Below are positions 48,245 through 61,605 of a stretch of DNA of 64,000 nucleotides, piece after piece; position 1 is the stretch's first letter, and each line of letters starts with the position of its first letter. The notes beneath the pieces are model-generated. The model was not told the DNA's origin. It did no database searches and saw only the letters and a list, made by a program, of their open reading frames with translations. The stretch is from Combretum micranthum (lineage: Eukaryota; Streptophyta; Magnoliopsida; Myrtales; Combretaceae), in assembly GCA_024138025.1 (NCBI GenBank), contig JAMXBD010000013.1, positions 248,001-312,000 of the forward strand, in the 5' to 3' direction. Position numbers and translations under genes: made by a program.

Positions 48245-50135
48245 CAAACATATGTAGCTCCATTCAAACACCACACACAAAAGAAGTGAGTTTTATTCTT
48301 ATTTTATTATTATTTTTTTTTTAATTTTCATTTTGCTTTGATATTATCCTTACAATTTTACTTCATTTGACAAACCGATAGTCATATGTATCACAGATGA
48401 GAGCGTTTACCCTAAAGAATTCTAAGTTCTAAATGTAAATCTTTCATAATGTTAGCGGAATTCTTTGTGTCTTTAACCTACGAGTCTGCTGGATTGTAGC
48501 TAATTGGAGGATAATTGTGTATACATGTTCAGAAGAATCAGGAAGGATCAAACCGATTGCATAGGGAGATGAATACATCAATCCATTCTTTCAATGATTA
48601 ATGATATTTTCCAATAATCAACACCGCGGAATCATTAGTCGTTCATGGTCTCTTCTTCTTCTTCATCTCCAAATAGAGTCCATAGCCTAAAGAATATCTA
48701 CCGCTTGTGTTCCTTTAATAATCCTTTTTGCGGTTTGAAGACAAGTGATATCTGCTTTTCTTGTTTGTCAGTCAGTGCAAGTTGATGTTTTGAAAGCTGG
48801 AATTTGTTTATGGAGCTTTAAACTTTTGTCACGAAAATTTATCTCAAAACTTGTTCAAAATATACTTATCTTCCAAGTTATGTGGTGGCTTTCAAATTAA
48901 TTTGGTAATTATATTTAAGACATCGGAACGAGGTAAGATGTGTCCCATAGCCTGGCCCGAGCCGCTACTGGCAGGAAGACCGGTGTCCTTCCCTCTCCCC
49001 CTCGGTCTTATAAGATTCCCGTTGTATTCCTATTCTACTATCTAGGTTAGGTTTTTTTCCTTGTTGGGAAAATTCAAAATCAATCAAACTAGACTCATGG
49101 CCCAGCGCAACGGATTTTTGAGTCATGAATCGGGGGAAAAAAAAAAGAAGGAAAAGGTGAAAAAAAGTAAAAGAAAGAAATAAATGTAAATAAAGAAAGT
49201 GTTCAAATTATTTTTTATATAAATAGTGAATAGTAATTTTCACGATATTCAATATGTTATTATTAACAATATAAATAATAAATATGATTCTTAATAAGAT
49301 GAGACTTATTTTTATTTTTATACAAATTGGTATCTGTATGAGTATATTTTAGTCTCATATTATTAACTGCACAAATAAAAGTGGATATATTTGTGTATAA
49401 GTAAATGCACATCTTAAATGAATTTTTTTCAAAATACATTAAAAATTATTGTTTTCAGGTTTATTTTTATTTCAAGTTAAAAATTTATCGTAGTTAATTT
49501 TAAATTTATTTACAAAATTTATCTTTATTTTATTTTTTCCCATTTCTAATTTTATCGTTTTAAAAATATAATTTTTTACATTTAAAAATAAATAAATAAA
49601 AAAGACACTGGGCGATTCAACGAGACTAAGCCGGTTGAGACTCGTGCCCAGGGCTGCGAGTCTATTGCATATGATCCAAAAATTTAAAATTGAAATCTAC
49701 TTTGTAATCCTTGTACACCCTTTGGAGTTTTTTTTTTTTGGCCCAAGTACCACCTTGGAGTTTACATTGGAAAAATCCATAGGATATAAGGCATCCTCGA
49801 ATAAGGGTGGGTGTCGTTTAATTTGATTCAATTTTCCCTTCAAATCAAATCACTTCATAAGAATGTGGTTTGGTATCTTATAATTTTACACGAAAACGTA
49901 TGGATTGGATTAGGAAACTTTTCAAACTATAAAATTTTAGTTCAGCTTGATTTATAAATTAAAATCATATTTTGTAATATAGGAAAGTATTGTATAATAG
50001 GCACTCCCATATAAAAGCCACTAAATTCATTTTATTAGAACAAGTATCGAACAAAGGAAATAATTTCATGTTTGCAACTTCAATTGAAATTAATTACTTA
50101 TTTAAGATAAAAATAAAAATAATTACTAACATACA
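48245..50135. other. UBN 3' flank and gene-free DNA
   Basis: I found no canonical AATAAA close to the UBN stop. Two GC-richer patches at about 48930-49140 and 49610-49670 share GACTCRTG-CCCAG-like words, possibly the ends of a decayed element. The rest is AT-rich. Confidence 0.35.
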
Positions 50136-50139
50136 ATTG

Positions 50140-50460
50140 CTAAATCGTGTGTATATATCATGATATACAAATATTATACAATGTACTGTATATCGTGTGT
50201 TGTAGTTACGATATTTATATGAATATCGCGTTTATAAAATACGATTTACACGCAAATAAAAAAATTCATATCGCGATTTCTAATCATGATATTTGACCAA
50301 CTTCTATAACGATTAGTAATCGCGATATTGCAACGGTACAAAAACATCATATCTTATTTTATTCCTTAATTTATATGTAAATTATTATATCCTGATTCTT
50401 AAACGCAATTTTACTATGGTATATTGGCAATTAATTTCATCGAAGTTGTATATTAGTAAT
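50140..50460. repeat. Word array: ATCGCGAT / ATCATGAT palindromes
   Basis: Variants of a short palindrome recur at irregular 25-45 bp spacing: ATCATGATAT at 50158, TATCGCG at 50224, TATCGCGATT at 50269, ATCATGATATT at 50283 and ATCGCGATATT at 50319. It ends near TATATTAGTAAT, like the array at 36600. Confidence 0.5.
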
Positions 50461-52500
50461 ATTTTTCCGTATAAACCTTAGACATATGTTGTACTCTCGA
50501 ACAAAGATAGCCCCTCAAACTTTTCACTCTATGTGGATTCACTCTCTAGACTTTCATATATTATTTGTGCCAACTTTTTAAAAGTTTAAAAGGTTAAAAA
50601 GCTCATTTCAAAGTTGATGGATGCATGGTTGTCAATTCGTGATTTTTCTATTTACTTGCTTCTGTAAAATCTGTAAAATCATATAAAATCGTGCAAAACC
50701 AGTAAAATCGTAAACGTGTAGAACCTTACATCTAAATTCATAAATCTACTTGAAGTTTGCACCTTGATAATTTTCCATCTATTTTAATTAATAAAAACAT
50801 ATAAAATCATTAACTCATAGAATCATATATTTGACTCGCAATTTTGGCAATCATAGATATGTGAATCCGCACCTTCGTAAAAATTAGGAGTATGACTTGC
50901 AAATGCCCAAAAAAAAGTTATAAGTAACTAGTTTGGTTTTACAAATTGATTTGATTTTTCCCTTTAGACCAACCGACCAATGTTAGATTTTTCTAAATTA
51001 AATTGCTTAACGAACTATATTTCATTTTGGTTTAATTCGATTTACGAATTCATTTGATTTAAATCAGTTTTGTTTCTTTTTTCCTTTTTGTGAACCCCTA
51101 TCCTTAGGATAGGTGGGTTCTTTTGTTTTGCTTTTTCATTTAAAATTTTATAATACCATACCTAATATTGGGATACTTAGATTAAAACTTGTTTATCTAA
51201 GAATTTTGCTAGTAGGAGATTGCCTCTAAGTTGTCAAGAATAATTTTAGGCCTACAAAATAGAAACTTTATAAGTGAATGGTCGAAGATCGTATGACAAG
51301 GATACTTCGATGCTTAAATTAAAGTTTACGAGAAGATTTCAACAATATAATAGCAATGATGTATATATGTGTATAAGTGATCTTAATATAGGTTAATAAG
51401 TCTATTTATAGGAATTGAGGTTGCAGCTAACTTGTAAAGTATACTATTACATTGATTAAGTATATCCAAATATATTAAGAAAGCAAGTCTTACCATTATG
51501 GTAGATTCCAAGATCCTTGAGTGCAAATTGGAGATAGTTAGATGCATCCATTGATGCTTAACCAAGTCTGACCTTACGTATTGGAGGTCTTTGAAAGGTG
51601 ATCCAAGGTCTCTAGTTGATAACGTGCAAGGAATGATCGAGTCGTTGTCAATTGAGGCAGGTCAATTTGACTCTACATAGTTAGACTAACATCCAAGATA
51701 GGTAGGATGGATTAAGCTTGGCTCATAACCTAAACAGATTGGTATGAGCTTAGGAAGCACATGTCTAAACAATAAACTTCAAGAATCCACTTAAAGACAA
51801 TCATGACAAGCTTAGAGCACATAAAATATATCAATGCTTATTTAAAAGACTAACTTAAATATCAATGTACCATGACACATATTTTAGGTAATTGAACACA
51901 TTAAAAATTATATCACACATGGCATTTCATTATTATCAGTAGTTTACCAAGCAAACAGTTGAGGAGAATATAAAACCTTCCTCTATTACATGAAGTTTTG
52001 GTGAGAGGAAAGGAGGAAAAATAAAATGGTAGAAGCTCTTTTCAAACTTTTGAAATTGCTCCAAAGGTTTTGAGAATGGGCTTATCCTTTCTTAAAACTC
52101 GAATTGGTCTTAACTTAATGAAACTTGCGTGACCCAGACGATTTAACTGTAACTCGATTAAGTATTACAATCCTGTTTCACTTTCATATTATTGAACAAA
52201 AGTTTTGATTTAGTTAGGTTAGAACTTAATAAGTGGATAATTCTTTGTTTCACAAATTAGCTCACATTTTATAAAATCAAGTGCTACATTAATTATGTCA
52301 TCCATGTGGAACTGTTTCCATTACCAAAAAGCCAAGCACTGACAAATAACACCTTTACATTAGATCAGGAGACAAATTTGAGGAAATAGCCATTCAGTTC
52401 TTTCTTGTTATTTCAATTTTAATTCGTATTCTTACTCTCATAAATTTCTACTCAATAATAAGCTTTCTATCCTCACATGGATATCCCACGTCATCTATAG
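50460..52500. other. Gene-free DNA
   Basis: No exon, RNA or element motif recognised. Short open frames look random. Confidence 0.4.
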
Positions 52501-52517
52501 ACCCATCATCTTGTACT

Positions 52518-52525
52518 TATAAATA
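52518..52525 (+). promoter_or_regulatory. Possible TATA box for the 52653 ORF
   Basis: TATAAATA lies 128 bp before the ATG in a region without other TATA-like words of this quality. If used, it gives a 5' leader of about 100 nt, containing a short upstream frame that starts at about 52618. Confidence 0.35.
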
Positions 52526-52652
52526 CAACAGGAGTAATGGATATTTCACTTTTATTCTAATTCAATGTCCTCTTTGATTCATACAGTGAAGTTGATAAGA
52601 AAAAAACGCACACTTTTATGATGGAAAGAGAAATACCAAGAAGACAAACAAG

Positions 52653-52865
52653 ATGATGATAAGGAAAAGAAATGTCATAAAATTGAAAAATTTTAAGAAC
52701 AAAGAGAAAGTCTTAATGTTGATAGTACTTTGTCAACTCCTCGTTGTCGTGTTGATTAGATTAGCAAATTGTGTACCCAAGCAATGTGATGAGAGGGTAT
52801 TTATAATGAACACACCAATCAAAGGAATCGACAATACGGAAAGAAAAATGAATTTGAAGCGATAA
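52653..52865 (+). CDS. Hypothetical small secreted or membrane peptide, 70 aa
   Basis: A short basic N-terminus is followed by a strong hydrophobic segment at residues about 20-38 (VLMLIVLCQLLVVVLI). A polar, basic C-terminal part with two cysteines follows (ANCVPKQCDERVF). This layout fits a signal anchor or an uncleaved signal peptide of a small peptide precursor. The N-terminal stretch before the hydrophobic core is longer than usual for a signal peptide. I see no CLE, RALF, CEP, PSK or RTFL motif. It may be a chance frame. Confidence 0.25.
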   Translation: MMIRKRNVIKLKNFKNKEKVLMLIVLCQLLVVVLIRLANCVPKQCDERVFIMNTPIKGIDNTERKMNLKR

Positions 52866-52869
52866 AACT

Positions 52870-54600
52870 TATTTAATGAATAATATTGGATTGAAAATCC
52901 AAATTCTGCACACTTGAAACAGTTGAATTTCAACATTTGTGACTCCGTGTTAATAAATTCAAATCCTTTTGATCTGTTTTTATCTTCAAAATTATAAATT
53001 AGTAACCCTCCGCCATTTTCCGATCTCTATGAGGACACTGGAATTGGAAACTCCCGATCACTAGAGTTTTCTATCTTTAACAGCGAGAATTCATCATAAT
53101 ATATATGTTATGTTTAGTTGACTCGAATGAAATAAGACTGAAAAGAAATAATAATTTTTTTGTTTTATGACTTAAAAAATTTTGAAAAAATAATTGTTTT
53201 TACAAGAAATAGTAATTTTCTTGGTGATGAAAGGAATATAGATTCCTCATCTATTCCACGTTATATGAAACCAACATTCTCTATATAGAAATTTTCACAA
53301 ATTAAACAAAAAAAAAGTTATTTTACAATAATAAAACCAGAATACTAATTTTATCTTTATCAACCAAATAAGACGCTAAAGTGGCCACTAATGGACTTGT
53401 GGTTTTTGGACTTTAATAAAATCATTAAGTATAATGCAAACTAAAAGGATATTTTGCATGTTAAAGGGAAAAAAAAAAAAAAAAAAAGAAGTGAACCCTC
53501 ATGATCAGTTTCACCATACATTACGCAATTACCACCATTGACCTTCAAAAGACTTCTAAGTGCAAGTATGAAAAAGAAAAAGGTACATCCGAATCATGTA
53601 AAGCATGAACAAAAAGCCAGGGATATACCTCTATTCATGTGTTTTTGGGGTCATTATATAGACAAACTCGATAAAAAGATTTAAGCATGCAATATTGAGG
53701 AGCATAGTGGCTCATGGAAAGCACTTCAAACGAGAGATTTTATCTTAATAAGTTTTGGCGTCTGTCAGCAAAAGTCCATAATATAATCATTGATCAAAGT
53801 CTGTTTGTTTGATCATGTTTTGGTCTTTTTTGCATCATATTATTATCATTTTCAAATAGATATTTATCAGTAAAGCAGATGCCGATAAAAAACTGATCAT
53901 TTTCTCATGAAACAGACTAAATAAATATGATATAGATATGATATAGATAAGTTATAGATGTAGAGATGATACAGATACAATATAGATAAAAATCATATAA
54001 TATAAGCAAACCCTATAGGGTCAAGGATTGGACTGAAAATGAGACTTGTTTAGTAAGGCTACAAAAAAATAATGAGAACATTTTATACTATAGGGACAAC
54101 CATTTAAACAAGTATAAGGAGACATTTGAATGGCTAACAGAGAAGGACTACCCATCTAGCTGATGAACTGAAATAAGACAGTTAACTAAACACAATCTAG
54201 GATATGATTTGATTATCTATGGAACCATTTTGACCTCTCATCATGTTTCACGACTCATTGAAAATGGGTATTGTAAACCTCAAAAATTTTCCACATTAGT
54301 ACACAACTCTAAAATAGAATGTATGAATTAGTTAGTTAACTTAGAATCCAATAAAAACCTAAGAATAGATCAATGACTTTAATTTGGTTAGATTAGGATC
54401 TAAGAGCTGAATACAAAACTTCTTTGATCCTAATTGATACAAAAAACGAGATTTCGTATCTTGAACTAATAATTCAAGATATGATTAAAGGAAACCCAAA
54501 TTTTCAAACCTCAAAACTTGTCTTACAAATAGAATAGAAAGAAAAATATAGATATAGAGATTAAATTACTACTATTGAACTCAACAATGATTTGAGACTA
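52870..54600. other. AT-rich gene-free DNA
   Basis: An A run at about 53469-53487 and repeated GATATAGAT words near 53926-53990 are the only features seen. Confidence 0.4.
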
Positions 54601-54604
54601 GAAC

Positions 54605-55100
54605 AATGAGTAGTAATGAGCCTATACATAGATTTAGACCTTAAATTCAAGATTCCTAGATAGTATTAAATACTATTAATAAGATTTCATAGTAGATATC
54701 AAAAATCGAAGATATATAGATAATTTAGCTTATATATCAAAAGCGATATCGAGTAGTTAACCAACTACTAGAAAACGATAACCTAAAAATAAATCGTTAG
54801 GATTATAAATACACAATAAAAATATAAACAGATGTATAACTAAAGATCTAGACTTCAAATAAATAATTGAATCACACAATTGTTCTAATTAGGATTTTCT
54901 TAAGCTATTGGAGCCTAAAACAAAAATTGACCTAATAAGTTTAGGAAACCTTAATCGCGGGAGATAAAATTCTAAAAACAATTAATCGCATAAATTTAAA
55001 ACTAAAATTTGTATCGTTTGATAACCTAAGCATTTTGTAAATCCTATAAAAATATTTTTGTACAAAAACTCTCAAATATTTGCTAATTTGTACCCGATTA
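54605..55100. repeat. Dispersed repeat, copy 2
   Basis: Collinear with 29935-30430 in the same orientation, 24.7 kb apart. Identity looks like 70-80% by eye with small indels. Confidence 0.6.
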
Positions 55101-55919
55101 ATATAATAAACTACCCGAAAATATAAATAAATATTAAATAAAAACATTAGTGTGTGTGTGTATATATATATACATGCAGGATCAATCCAAGATTGATCAA
55201 GATGGAGGGTTTTGATCTTCTTAAAATGTGAGAGCCGAAACTTCTTGGAAAATCATCTAATTTGTGCACAATAGTCAACAAAATCAATTCAAACACTAAT
55301 CAAATATTGCCAATTGGTCTTCCTCATTAATGACAGTAAAACAGCAGATGAAACAGTGTAAATTTATGGAGAATTCGGATGCAAATGGTCGAAGGAAACC
55401 ATCCTCATTACTCTTTATATATGTAAGTATTTATAACTCATAATGTATAAACAAACAAGCACCAAACACTCCCAAAGTTTCCAAATTAAACAAGCACCTA
55501 AATAACAAAAAAATCGACCAAAGAACAGAAATCAACTCGTGCAAAACAATTTAATTCGAATCAAAGAAACATAACACGAAAACACATAATCTGGAAACAA
55601 AGTAAGTTGTTGTAATTTTCGACTGTTTTTAAAAAACAAGGATTGAAACTAACTTCTGATGATCATAGGATCATTACCAACCCAAGAACAAGCTTCAAAT
55701 TCCACCGAACAAGTTTAAGCAAGGTAAAATTCGAAAACCCTAATTGTACCTTTTCAAATTTGAAAATTTAAGATAACATACATGTAGATGCGTTATGAGT
55801 TGATGTATGTAGATACATGCCATAGAAACACTTAGGAATGGTTTGAGAATGTTTATGACGTAGAAAATTGAAGAAATATGAACTGTTTCATCGGAGAATA
55901 TGATGAATAGTGTCAACAC

Positions 55920-56215
55920 TGTCCCTAAGCCGGCAGTATAAAGGTTGAACGCCGGCAGCTTACGAGGGTAAGTCGGCGGTGTAGAGACGGCTTACATTGG
56001 AACAGAAGGTACGTAAAACTTATTCTTATATAAGGTAAACGAACGCCAGATAACTGAGATTATACGCCGGCGGTATATAGTCCGACGTACGAGGGAAAGC
56101 TGGCGGCTTACAAAGCCAGCGCAAACGATACGAAATAAAATGTAAAACTTATGAACACCGATATCTGGGTTTCAACGCCGGTAACGTAGGAGCCGGCGTA
56201 CAAACTTGTTTTCCT
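55920..56215. repeat. Degenerate tandem repeat with GCCGGC words
   Basis: ACGCCGG units start at 55949, 56064 and 56175, a period of 111-115 bp, with TACGAGGG and GTAAAACTTAT words at fixed offsets between them. It is a GC-rich island in AT-rich DNA, with CpG-containing words throughout. Probably an internal satellite of an LTR. Confidence 0.6.
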
Positions 56216-57511
56216 TATGTAAAATCTGTATTTCACGAACGGATATTTATATAATAATTATAAACATATTTCTTATATATATATATGTTAACATAGATTT
56301 TACTAAGTAGAAAAATAAATATAAATATTTAGAATAATAGTATATTTAATACTTGATAGCTTCTAAAACCCTAGAATTATAGGGAAACATTAAGTGTTGA
56401 TAGCAACTATAATTATCAAATATTTGTTCTATATAGATAAATAGGTAAGAATGGAAATTGAATGAAATACCCCAAACCTTCACATAGATTAGAAATTGAG
56501 TTTAGATAGATTAAATAAATCAAATGAATAATAGGATTTAATTAGACAAGTTGATAAAATTTAATTAGCTAGTAATAAAGTGATTTTGAGATTTGAAATT
56601 CCTAAAATCTCTAAACATGTTCTCAAAATGTTTAGAGAATTCCTAAATCCTTGATTCTTAGCCTAAACACTAATTCCTAAATCTCAGTAAAATTTGAGTT
56701 CATTTGCTTATCTTAAAATATCAGTTCTTAAACCCGAACTCAAATTAAATATCTTTTATCTAAAATAAATTCTCAAATTAAGTTCTTATTGCAAGTTCTT
56801 AATTTCTAACATATTGATTCGGAAACAAACTTTTAAATACTTCTGGAACTATAGATATTGATCTGATAGTTCTAAAACTATATCCTATTTCTAAAATAAA
56901 TATATAAGTCTTATCCTTTTCTTTCTTTTATTTCCCTTTGGCTGCCATTCTTTTTCCTTTTCTCTATTTTACATTTCCCTTTTTTCTTCTTCTTCTTCTT
57001 CTTCTCTTCTTCTTTCTCCTTCTTTCTTCTTTCTCCAAATCCAACACATAAATCTCAAACTCAATAAGAGGAAAGGAGGAATCAAGTAGAATTAGCTTCC
57101 CTAAGAAGAAGAGAAGCAATTGCATGAGTAGACTCAAAAAGCTAAGTTTTCGTTTTCTATTCTCTTTGTTTTTACTTGTTGTTTACTTGTTTAATTGATG
57201 AATTGATGTTGAAATGAGTTGAGAGTGCTGTTTATATATGTATTTGTTGCTTTCATGGTTGATGGAAGTTGGGTTTTGATGAGGAAGAAGATGATGAATA
57301 GTGTTTATGGAGGTTGATGAAGTTTGAGATGTTTGATGTGGTGAATGTGAAGTTTATGCATGTTTGAGGATGTTAGAATGGATGTAGGGTGTAGTATGAT
57401 GGTTGGAAAGTGTTTATGGAGAAGGTTTGAAGTGTAAAAATTTTGTAAAATTCGTGTTTGAAAGAAGGAACTCGCGAAATCTGACAAACGCTAGTGCAAA
57501 CGGCCTCGTTT

Positions 57512-57532
57512 GGGGGGGGGGGGGGGGGGGGG
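57512..57532 (+). repeat. Run of 21 G
   Basis: An uninterrupted G homopolymer between two CAAACGGCCTCG cassettes in LTR-like block B. Confidence 0.9.
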
Positions 57533-59434
57533 AGGTGTTTGGAGCAAACGGCCTCGCAAACGGCCCCCGTTTGCAAGGGTGTTGCGCTCTCGGATTAAAA
57601 ATTTCATTTTCCCTGAGTGCAAACGGTCTCCCAAACGGCCCCGTTTGCTAGGCGTTTCGCTCTCGGATTTCTCTCTGATGCGACACTGTTTTGTAAATTA
57701 GTCATAACTTTTTCATACGACCTCCGATTGAGGTGATTCAAGTTGCGTTGGAAAGATTAAAAAGAGATCTATAATTTTTATGTTTTGAGTTTTTACAAAT
57801 TCGAAAAGTATCGATGCTTAAATTTTGATTCTTTCCAGATGCAACACTTTCCGAAACAAAGTTAAACTTGTTTTGTTTATTAAATGTGTTTTTGCTTAGG
57901 AAATGGATCTTTTTGAGCTAAAATGAGATAGATGAGTGATATTTGTGTATTAAGTGAATTAATTCATGTAATTAAACATGGGTTAAGTAGATTTATAGAT
58001 TTAACAAATAATTAGATTAAATCTAGAAGTTAGTTATAAAATGAACTTAGTTAACAAACTAGGTTCAACTTGACTAAATGAACTTGAATGAACTAAAATG
58101 GATTAGATTGTTTAACTTTGATGAATTTGGCTAGGTTTAAGCTAACTTGGGATTAAGTGACTAGATCTTAGATATATAATGAATTAGTAATTAATCTAAG
58201 TCCAATTTGACTTAATGAACTTTACTAAGCTAAAATGAATTAGATTGTCTATGTTTAATCAACTTGACTTAGTAAATGAATCAAATGACTAATTCCAATC
58301 AATTTGGCTAAGGTTAAGCTAAAATGGGTTAATAGCTATTAATTAGCTTAGATGAATGAATTAGGATGAGCTTTGAATAATATGGGGAATATGTTGTTTC
58401 AAAGTGTGTTTGCTTAAGAAATAGATGTTTTTGTGAATGAATGCCTTGATTAAGCTTTTGTTGATAAAAGACCATAAACAAAGAGAAAAGAATTCTTTGA
58501 CAGACAAAGGAGAACTGTCCATATTTTGGCGGGGCGATATTCGCAGCCATAGTGGGGTTCCACATTAGTGTCTGATCAAATAGGATTTAATAAAATGAGT
58601 TTGAGATGGATTGATAAATAGCTTAAGTTCTTATATGATTTTAATGAAGTGGATGATTAGTTTAGTTTAGTTTCTTATACGAACTCTTTCCTTAACAGAA
58701 GTGGATATCTGATTTATCTTCTGGATTATCTTCTGGAATTCCTTCTGAGACTCTGTTTGGATTTCATATTCAAGGTACGCAGTAACGTGTTTGTTCTTTG
58801 CTTAGGATAGGCATATCTTTAATAAATCTTAATATAGAAAAACTTAAACCTTTGTTTGAATTGGATGTCTCTTACGCTATTTAAATCCGTATCTGGCCTA
58901 GATGGCAGATCGGTATCCGGTTCGGGGAGTAGCACCTTGCTCAGATTGGGGGCACGGTAGATTAGGCGCTTAGGCCACCCCTGTCTTTTGATAAGACTTT
59001 CCTAAGTGGTACGGCGGGTAACTGATGGGGAAAACGGTATCGGCGTAACGTTTGCTTAAGCTTGGAATGAAATAATATGATTTAGTTCAAATGTTTATGG
59101 GAACAGTTGGACTGAGTGATGTTATGGACTAAGATAAGTGAAGTTGTGTAACGGCTGTTAACCCTAGATGAAGTTATTTTCTCTTTTATGGATATATCAT
59201 CTAGGAGATATAAGTATCCGAACTGCTTATATCAACCCCCTGAGCGTCGTGATCGTTACTCAGGACCCCCAAATATCCTTGATGTCCGGAGTTTGAATAC
59301 TCCCGTGTTGATTTGTTACTTTAAAGAAAAATAATAACTTGTGATTGTCGCATTTGCATTTAGTTAAGCTCGTGTGTCACTCCGTGTGTGATTGTGTTGC
59401 TGTGTACTGGGCTCCGGCTCATTATTGTTGTTGT

Positions 59435-59560
59435 TATTCTTTTTACAGGTTTTGTTGTTGATAAAGATGATGTTGATGATGATGAGTTCTTGTTGATGTT
59501 GTTAATGTTGTTGATGAAGATGGTGATGGTGATGATGATTGATGTGATGGTGTTTGTCCC
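59435..59560. repeat. TTG/GAT trinucleotide-rich stretch
   Basis: Imperfect (TTG)n and (GAT)n repeats inside LTR-like block B. A frame across it would be Asp/Leu/Met-rich, which I regard as an artefact. Confidence 0.7.
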
Positions 59561-60419
59561 GGGTTTTGGGCGATTCTGAAGATATGGGAGAATGAGTGAA
59601 GTGTGATAGGATCGAGATTTTACTTGTATTTTGTTTCTTCTTTGCTTTGTCTTATCAAGACTGGATTTATTTATAAATTGTGTTTTCATTTAAGGGCTTG
59701 TTAGTGCCTATGTTTTTTTTAAATAAGCTTTTGTAAATATTTATCAAAATGAAAGTTTTTCCACTTTTAATAGTGGAAGTTTGAATTGTGTTTATTTCTA
59801 AATTGTTTTATAAAATTTATTTCCGCTGTTAAATCCAGTTGTTGCCAGAATCTCATTAAACGATTTCATAATCTAAAATTGAATAGCAATGTTCAACATA
59901 AACACCTTCTTTAAAGACAACCTTACGTATAATTCGTAAGAGTTATACGTGGTTGGGGACTTGATGTGCTTAATTTGAGAATTGAGCATGTCGGGTCTTT
60001 ACATTGAAATAAGTTAAATTTATGAATAATGTGACTTCTAAAAATGACAAAATAATTATGTGAAACAGATTAAGAGAAACACGACGACATTAAGCAATGG
60101 TAAACCAATATGAGTTACTATAATAAGTCAAATTAAGAATAACGCAAAAATAGTGTTAATAACTACAAAAACTTAATAAATATCAATTTTTCGAATACTA
60201 GATATATGTATATAAATATCAAGTAAGACTAAGGCAAGCTACATGAAAATAAAGATTAATTAATAATTGTTTTCATAAGACCATTAAAGAACCAAAATAA
60301 GTAATAGAAATCGAGCCAAATATCAATTTAGGACACTAGACACATATGGGAGTTTAGTTATATGATCTATATTACATTGATGAATATTTTATTCATCTCA
60401 ATAGGTGATTTTGATACCA

Positions 60420-61605
60420 TAGAGGACCTTCCGGCAGAATACTACGATTAAGTCACTATGAGCAGGTGAGTAATTCAGTCATATTATATAGTTTGCACTT
60501 GTAATTAGCTGAATATGTAATGCAAAGATAATAATAATATGAATATTTTGATGGAAATGTGTTGTGATATGATTTTATGATTGCTAATCTACCATTACAA
60601 AAGTGATAATACAATGGTATGATGATGTGAAGTAGTATGATGATGATTGTGTGTAATGTATGACCACTATGAAATTGAATAAGAACTATTGACTTATTAA
60701 AATAACCTGGTCATGCATTGTACGTACTGCATTATTACATATACAAACGGGTGACAGCCTGCTACGTATTAATATCTCGGCTCTCTGTTAATACTTAGTT
60801 TTTTCTAAAGTGTTAGTTCTTTTAAGATTTTTTTTGTTGCGTTGGTTCTACAGAAACTAAGTGGCAATGAAGAACATCGCCCGTAGTATCGCTTTGAAAT
60901 GATTAATACTCAGGAAGTTTCTAAGGATGGATACGGGAAATGGTCAGTTAAAACTGTTGTTAAATTTAAAGTGATAGCTTAAGACGAGAAATCGTTGATT
61001 TTCCTATAAACTTAGTATCTCCTAGGCGGGTGGGTCATAAAGTAAATATTCTTCAACCCTAAAAAGAGAGCGTAAATCTTTTTCCCGTTTGGATTCTAGA
61101 TCATCCAAGCTTGTATCTGAGCATATGTTTGAGTGATTGCATTACATACGATTTGTTAATAACTTGTTTGATGTGTAATGTGTCTAGTTATTCACCGAGT
61201 CGTGGTTTCACTCATACTCCAACAGTATTTTCAGGTTTACGCTTCAGCCTTGGTTAGTTACTTCAAAAACATGGCTCTGGTAAGGGCTTAAGAGCTGGAA
61301 GCCTATGGTTCTTTTTGGGGATTAATGGTTTATAATTTTTCTAGAATGGATTAGTTAGTGTTATCTTATCTGTTATGTATGTAGAGAATTACAAGAAGGC
61401 TACATGGTTTGTAATAATCTATGATACTTTATGATTAAGATAGCAGTTATTTACTAATTTATTTCTTATATGTATTTATCATTTCTTATCGAAGCAACTA
61501 AAAGATCCTGTTATTTTGGAAACATGTTACTCTCCGAAGGTAATCTAGTGATAGTATTTAGGTGTGACTTTTCCACTTCTACTAGGGCACCCTCGGGGCG
61601 TGACA
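60420..61605 (+). repeat. LTR-like block C
   Basis: A GAGCAGGTGAGT motif at about 60461, a CACCGAGTCGTGG...CAGGTTTAC layout at 61194-61240 and an end GGGGCGTGACA at 61605 match plant gypsy LTR structure. The start is not resolved and no internal coding domain is attached. Confidence 0.5.

Larger units (their letters stand above)
56940..60003 (+). repeat. Long LTR-like block B (gypsy type)
   Basis: It contains the sentence-like layout of long plant gypsy LTRs: TCATAACTTTTTCATACGACC at 57702 (partial), an 'AGTTGCGTTGGAAAGATTAAA' region, GC-rich cassettes at 58900-59050, and an end TCGGGTCTTTACA at 60003. No gag or pol is attached, so this is a solo LTR or a non-autonomous element. The start is uncertain. 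Confidence 0.5.

Noticed and set aside
57305..57701. Overlapping open frames around the G run
   Set aside because: Poly-Gly or poly-Pro from the 21-G homopolymer. No protein features.
59360..59689. Asn/Thr/Ser-rich or Asp/Met-rich open frames on both strands
   Set aside because: They are products of (TTG)n and (GAT)n microsatellites in an LTR-like block.
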